Translations under genes and position numbers: made by a program
In this document: one piece after another, positions 60,301 to 64,000 of the stretch
Numbering within the stretch: the first letter of the stretch is position 1
Layout: each line of letters opens with the position of its first letter
Assembly: GCA_015680685.1 (NCBI GenBank)
Contig: MNCI01011783.1
Location: forward strand, 216,631-280,630
Reading direction: 5' to 3'
DNA: 64,000 bases
Origin: Gnetum montanum
Taxonomy: Eukaryota; Streptophyta; Gnetopsida; Gnetales; Gnetaceae
Notes under the pieces: generated by a model
Told to the model about the DNA's origin: nothing
What the model saw: only the letters and a program-made list of their open reading frames with translations
Database searches by the model: none

Positions 60301-60480
60301 CAGCTAGTTCCATGCAGGTAGTTGGGTTGTTATCTTTATCAGCCATTAGCCACTGGGTGTTTTCTTGTTGTGTGGCTATTGCATATAGGCACTTTTGTAT
60401 ATTAATGTCTTGTGCACACCGATTGCATGCAGGCAATGTTAAACTTCGCATTACCCATGATTTCTGCACCACACAGTTAG
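57293..60480 (-). pseudogene. pol: Athila-like Ty3/gypsy pol: RT, RNase H, integrase
   Basis: Best preserved pol of this family. On the minus strand: linker (60176-60470); RT from about 59929 (NPKLKQIVKEELEQLLKVGF; FLDGYSGYNQ; FMDD near 59490 in place of YVDD); RNase H (58669-58977, LNYTTTEKELMAIVFALDKF); integrase with intact zinc-finger ligands (HEGPCGGHY ... CERCQ at about 58440-58330) and D, D, E all readable (GIDFMG, FDNG, NGQAEV); end SHGGDGHLC at 57293. Inactivating changes include stops at about 60174 and 59940, a deletion/frame change near 59405-59425 and a frameshift at the A-run near 59200. The upstream end is cut at about 60480, where an inverted gag begins. Confidence 0.9.
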
Positions 60481-62898
60481 ATATGAAAAATATCCCCAAG
60501 TTCAAAGGGAAATATGAATTAGATCTGCAAAATCATCTTCAAGCCTTTCACAATGCCTATGTCTTGTAGAAAATTGAAAATGAATGGTAAAACCTAAAGC
60601 TATTCCCAAGAACACTCATTAAGGAGTCTAAAAGGTGGTACCAATCCTTAGAACCAAAATTAATTAGATGATGAAGCATGATGCTTAAACTCTTCAATGA
60701 CGAGTATCAAATGTACTCTTAAGTATCTACTTTGAGGAAACAGATCCAAGGGTGGAAATAAGAAACACATAAATCCTTTGATGTGGCCATGGGTAGATAT
60801 TACTCTTTGTTGCACAGGTGCCTACGCCATGTATTTTCTCAAAGGAAGCATCTCTATCATATCATTAATGGGCCCAAAATAGAAATGAGGAGAACTCTTA
60901 GGGTTTATGCCCAAGGGAGACTTTCAGAACTAAGGGTCCATTAGATCCAAAGGCTAATTGAGTAGATGGCCAAAGAAGAAGGTGAGTTGTGAAAAAGGAA
61001 GAATGTGAAGGAGTGCAACCGATATCCTTCCATCTGAAAAAGGGAAGCCCAGTTTTGTCACAATGATAAGGAGGCACTACTTGATAAAGTGGTGTAATGA
61101 AAAACCTTACCAATCCAAAAAAAAATTTCTAAAATATTATCCAAGGTAGATAAAATGTGAGATTTTTTGGATGATAAATTTCAAACTATTCTTAAAATTT
61201 TTGAAGAGTTCAAATATCAAGGTAGTGATCTTGACTGAAGGAGAATGAAAGAAGCTGAACATGCCTATCAAAGGGGTAAGGGCAAAGCTACTTCCATTGA
61301 AGAGGTTGTGGAATTTGCGATAGATGATGATGATGGATGTGACATTTTTCAATACAAACATCCTAAGTGATGTTACCCTATTATGTCATACTTACAAAAT
61401 TTTGGGATGTATGTGTTGAATCCTAGATTGTAAAAAAGGAAACCACCTAGGAGGTTTCCTTATCCTCAAGGAAACTATAAGCAGTTCCATCAACAACAAG
61501 CCTACTATCCAAGTGGAGCTCCACCCCAATCTCATGAGTAGTACTAGTAGTGGAAGCATCCACACTCATGGTTGATGCCACCACTAAGGTAATAGTACCC
61601 TTACCTACAACCAAATCCATGTGGGTACTATGTTTAGCAACCATTTTCTCTAGATGACTCTTCTAGTCATGCTTCTTTCCAACACCACTACTACCATCTT
61701 CAATACTACATAGCTCAATCTTTGAGAGGAGAATCCCCATTTCCATTCTATCCTCCTCATCCTTCTATACTTATACTTCCATCCTAAATTCAATTGCCAC
61801 TAGCTCCATCCATGCAAGGAAAAATTCCTACCCAACCACAACAAGGCAATGCCACATGGGCTATTAATTTATAGATGGCTCCCTAGTCAAGTGGTTTGAA
61901 AAATAAACCCCAAAAAAACCTTTCTTCTAAACCAAAAATCATTCTATGCTATCATAGAAACCTATGGCTAATGACCCTACTTCTCCCTCATCCTCTATTA
62001 CATCATTCAAGATCCCTTCAAAACAAATGCCTCCTAGAGTGCATACTATCATGTTGACTCATGTGGTCACCAATTGGATCAAGGTTGGCCATCTTCCCAG
62101 GAAAAGATCTGATCCTAGGAGTCCCCTAATTTACTTACAAATCATTGGAAATGAGCCTTTAAATGCTCTTCTATACTTAGGTTTTGGTGTAAATTTGATC
62201 TCCCATGAAATGTACAAAGTCTAAATCCTACCTCCTCTCAAGAAGAGCAACATTTGTCTTAATTTGATAGATTAGTCCATCACCATTCCCTTGGGACTGG
62301 TGAAGGGCATTATGACCATCATCTATGGGTGATCCTATTGTACTGACTTCTTGGTGATTCATGTAGATAATTGCAAGGGCAACTTTTCAATCATCATGAG
62401 AAGGGCTCGGTTAAGCACAATAGATGCAAAACTGGGAATCAAAGACCTCTCCTTCTAAATTCTCAAGAAATATGATTTTGGAAAGATCAAGAGGAAGTGT
62501 ATTCCATGCATTATGTATAGTAACAGAGGGTGAAACTATGTGCAAAAACTATGAACCATGAAAAGCACATCAATCACAACATGCAAACAATGTGCCAATG
62601 TGATAGAAGCTCAAACGTTCCTATATGCAGTAGTCACAAAATAGGAGGGTACCTAGTGGTTGACAAATGATCATGATAATAGCTCAACTCTATGCATAGA
62701 ATAAACTAAGAGCCTTACAAGTACCTATAATGAGGGCATGAATGAGATGGAGAAAATCCATCACCAACTCTTCGATGAACCTAATGAAAAAAATTGGGGA
62801 TACTTAGACATCTCTAAAATTTTTAAACAAAAGCCCTTTGAGTTGAAAACTCTATTGGCCAGAATGGAATATGTTTTTCTAAAATATTACAAGCTAGT
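60481..62898 (+). pseudogene. gag-pro: Ty3/gypsy gag-protease, plus strand (5' truncated, 3' cut by LTR)
   Basis: Starts in the gag core (MKNIPKFKGKYELDLQNHLQ) and has stops throughout. It continues through AQGRLSEL, then GCDIFQYKHPK and a stop at about 61340-61370 (the knuckle remnant of the C-x2-C-x3-H type with one Cys lost), then the Pro/Gln-rich tail (SMQGKIPTQPQQG). Protease is at about 62145-62224 (LLYLGFGVNLISHEMYK); the catalytic Asp is Tyr. It ends at 62898, where an LTR inserted after CAAGCTAGT; the homologous uninterrupted site is at 13077-13090. Colinear with 36945-39779 (-) and, in its second half, with 11940-13080 (+). Confidence 0.8.
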
Positions 62899-63922
62899 TG
62901 ATGAGTGGCGAGGTACCCCTACACTCAACCATACGAATACGAGCGTGCACGTGCAATCTGGTCGAAATCCGCAGACTAAATGCCTTAACAGCACAAGAAA
63001 CACTTGGGGTTAATCGTTCGTTGTCTTCCCAGGCTTGCTTGTAAGTGTCACGGTGTATGGTTAAGCAAGTCTAAGGTATGTGATTTTTTTGGTATTTTCG
63101 GCTTATCTCCTATGCTATCAGGGGAAAGGGTTGAGAAACTAACTAACTCTAACTAATGTCCTAAGTCTAAATTAACTAGCGTCAGCATCCGTTCCCACTT
63201 ACCGGACACACCCTGAACTATGCAACTGTGGCTTACCAAACGCTAATCGTTACTGGGATCGCCACACGTAACGCAAGTGCTCGAAGTGGTCGTACTGAGG
63301 CACCTATTTAGCCTAAGTGTGATAAGCAGCCGATTCCTTAGCTAGCCGTACACACCCGTGGGTGCTCGTAACTAAGTCGTACTTATCACACGTTCTAGCC
63401 TAGCAATGAGCAGCCGATTCCTCAACTAGCCGTACACATCGGACTACTACTGGGATTACCAAGCGCAGAATCCTGGAATACGCTACTGGGTTACCAAGCA
63501 GCCAATGCTCGTAATTGAGTCGTACTCATGCATTGCGTCAAGCAGCCGATTCCTTGACTAGCCGTACACGTCCGTAGACGCTCGTAATCAAGTCGTACTT
63601 GAACGCACTAGGAAAGCAGTAAATGAAAGCAATAAATGAAACCACATGCTGCAAGGTTTATCCAATCAAGTTTGTGTTTATTGCTGTACACAACTTGGGT
63701 TCAGGTTACAAGCTGCTCGAATAAAGAGCCGTTCACTCTAGGACACCTACTGCGGGCACATGGGAAAAATTCTAACTCTGGAGTGATCAATCTGCCAGAG
63801 CTTCGCTACTTCTAGCTAGAATTTGGAGATGAAGGGAGTGCCGCCTCTTATTTATAGATATGACGGCGGGACACGATATCGCATAGGTGATATCGCAGCC
63901 CAGTGCATGTCGTGTCTCATCA
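62899..63922 (-). repeat. LTR (1,024 bp), 3' LTR of a further minus-strand element
   Basis: TGATGAGTGG...GTCTCATCA, followed by the PPT and by the start of the conserved 3' region, so this LTR ends an element that continues beyond the window. TATA lies at 63849-63856, 66 nt from the LTR start. It has three copies of the AGCAGCCGATTCCT block (63326, 63408 and 63542), one more than the other LTRs. Confidence 0.95.
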
Positions 63923-64000
63923 TACCCCCATGACTGAATGAAAACTCGTCCTCGAGTTCCTTACAATGATATCAGGTAGGTATGGGATTATTAGGGGAAA
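63923..64000 (-). other. Start of the conserved 3' region of the next element
   Basis: Matches 55318-55395 (PPT, then the GAGTTCCTTACAATGATATC segment). Cut by the window end. Confidence 0.85.

Overview
The window is nuclear DNA of a seed plant, most likely a flowering plant. It is AT-rich and consists almost entirely of old, nested, inactivated LTR retrotransposons; spliceosomal introns, tRNA-Asp and tRNA-iMet type primer-binding sites (PBS), Ty3/gypsy elements of the Tat and Athila-like types, and Ty1/copia elements all fit that. I see no intact host gene, tRNA, rRNA or CRISPR array. There are two assembly gaps (16100-16941 and 36213-36944) and one single N (46806). Species cannot be named from the sequence alone.

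Layout. 1-3021 (-): decayed multi-exon gene, copy 1 of an unrecognised family. 3557-11938: remains of a Tat-lineage Ty3 element (+) with a pol frame of 1,107 codons carrying 15 stops but no frameshift, flanked by minisatellites. 11940-21040 (+): Athila-like Ty3 element with gag/PR/RT/RH/INT remains, a gap, a second ORF of the plant 'transposon protein/envelope-like' type, then a polypurine tract (PPT) and LTR. 21041-29573: a pile of Sirevirus-like copia pieces (-), including a gag with PBS and 5' LTR, a deletion derivative, and an element whose only ORF is another envelope-like protein. 30059-41033 (+): copy 2 of the multi-exon family, with a 7.4-kb Ty3 element (33536-40925, -) sitting in its last intron between a near-perfect 5-bp target duplication. 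41340-46740 (-): second Tat element (minisatellite, gag, tandemly duplicated leader, PBS, LTR). 47500-50823 (+): second envelope-like ORF with a copia LTR. 52375-64000: LTRs and body parts of the same Ty3 family as the intron insertion, including a pol (57293-60480, -) fused head to head with a gag (60481-62898, +).

The Ty3 family with LTR termini TGATGAG/CTCATCA has copies at 33536, 39927, 52375, 54375 and 62899. It has an unusual LTR: TATA lies only about 50-105 nt from the LTR start, just after copies of the palindrome GCGATATCGC. A related subfamily supplies the LTRs at 20185 and 23005.

The most interesting theme is one protein superfamily in three settings: multi-exon genes (1-3021, 30059-41033), the post-pol position of a Ty3 element (17140-19980), and copia-type LTR elements lacking gag-pol (27970-29573, 47500-49176). 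Most copies are broken by stops with a strong TAG excess, as expected from long-term CHG/CG methylation and cytosine deamination. Domain calls rest on reading translations and comparing copies inside the window; no database search was possible.
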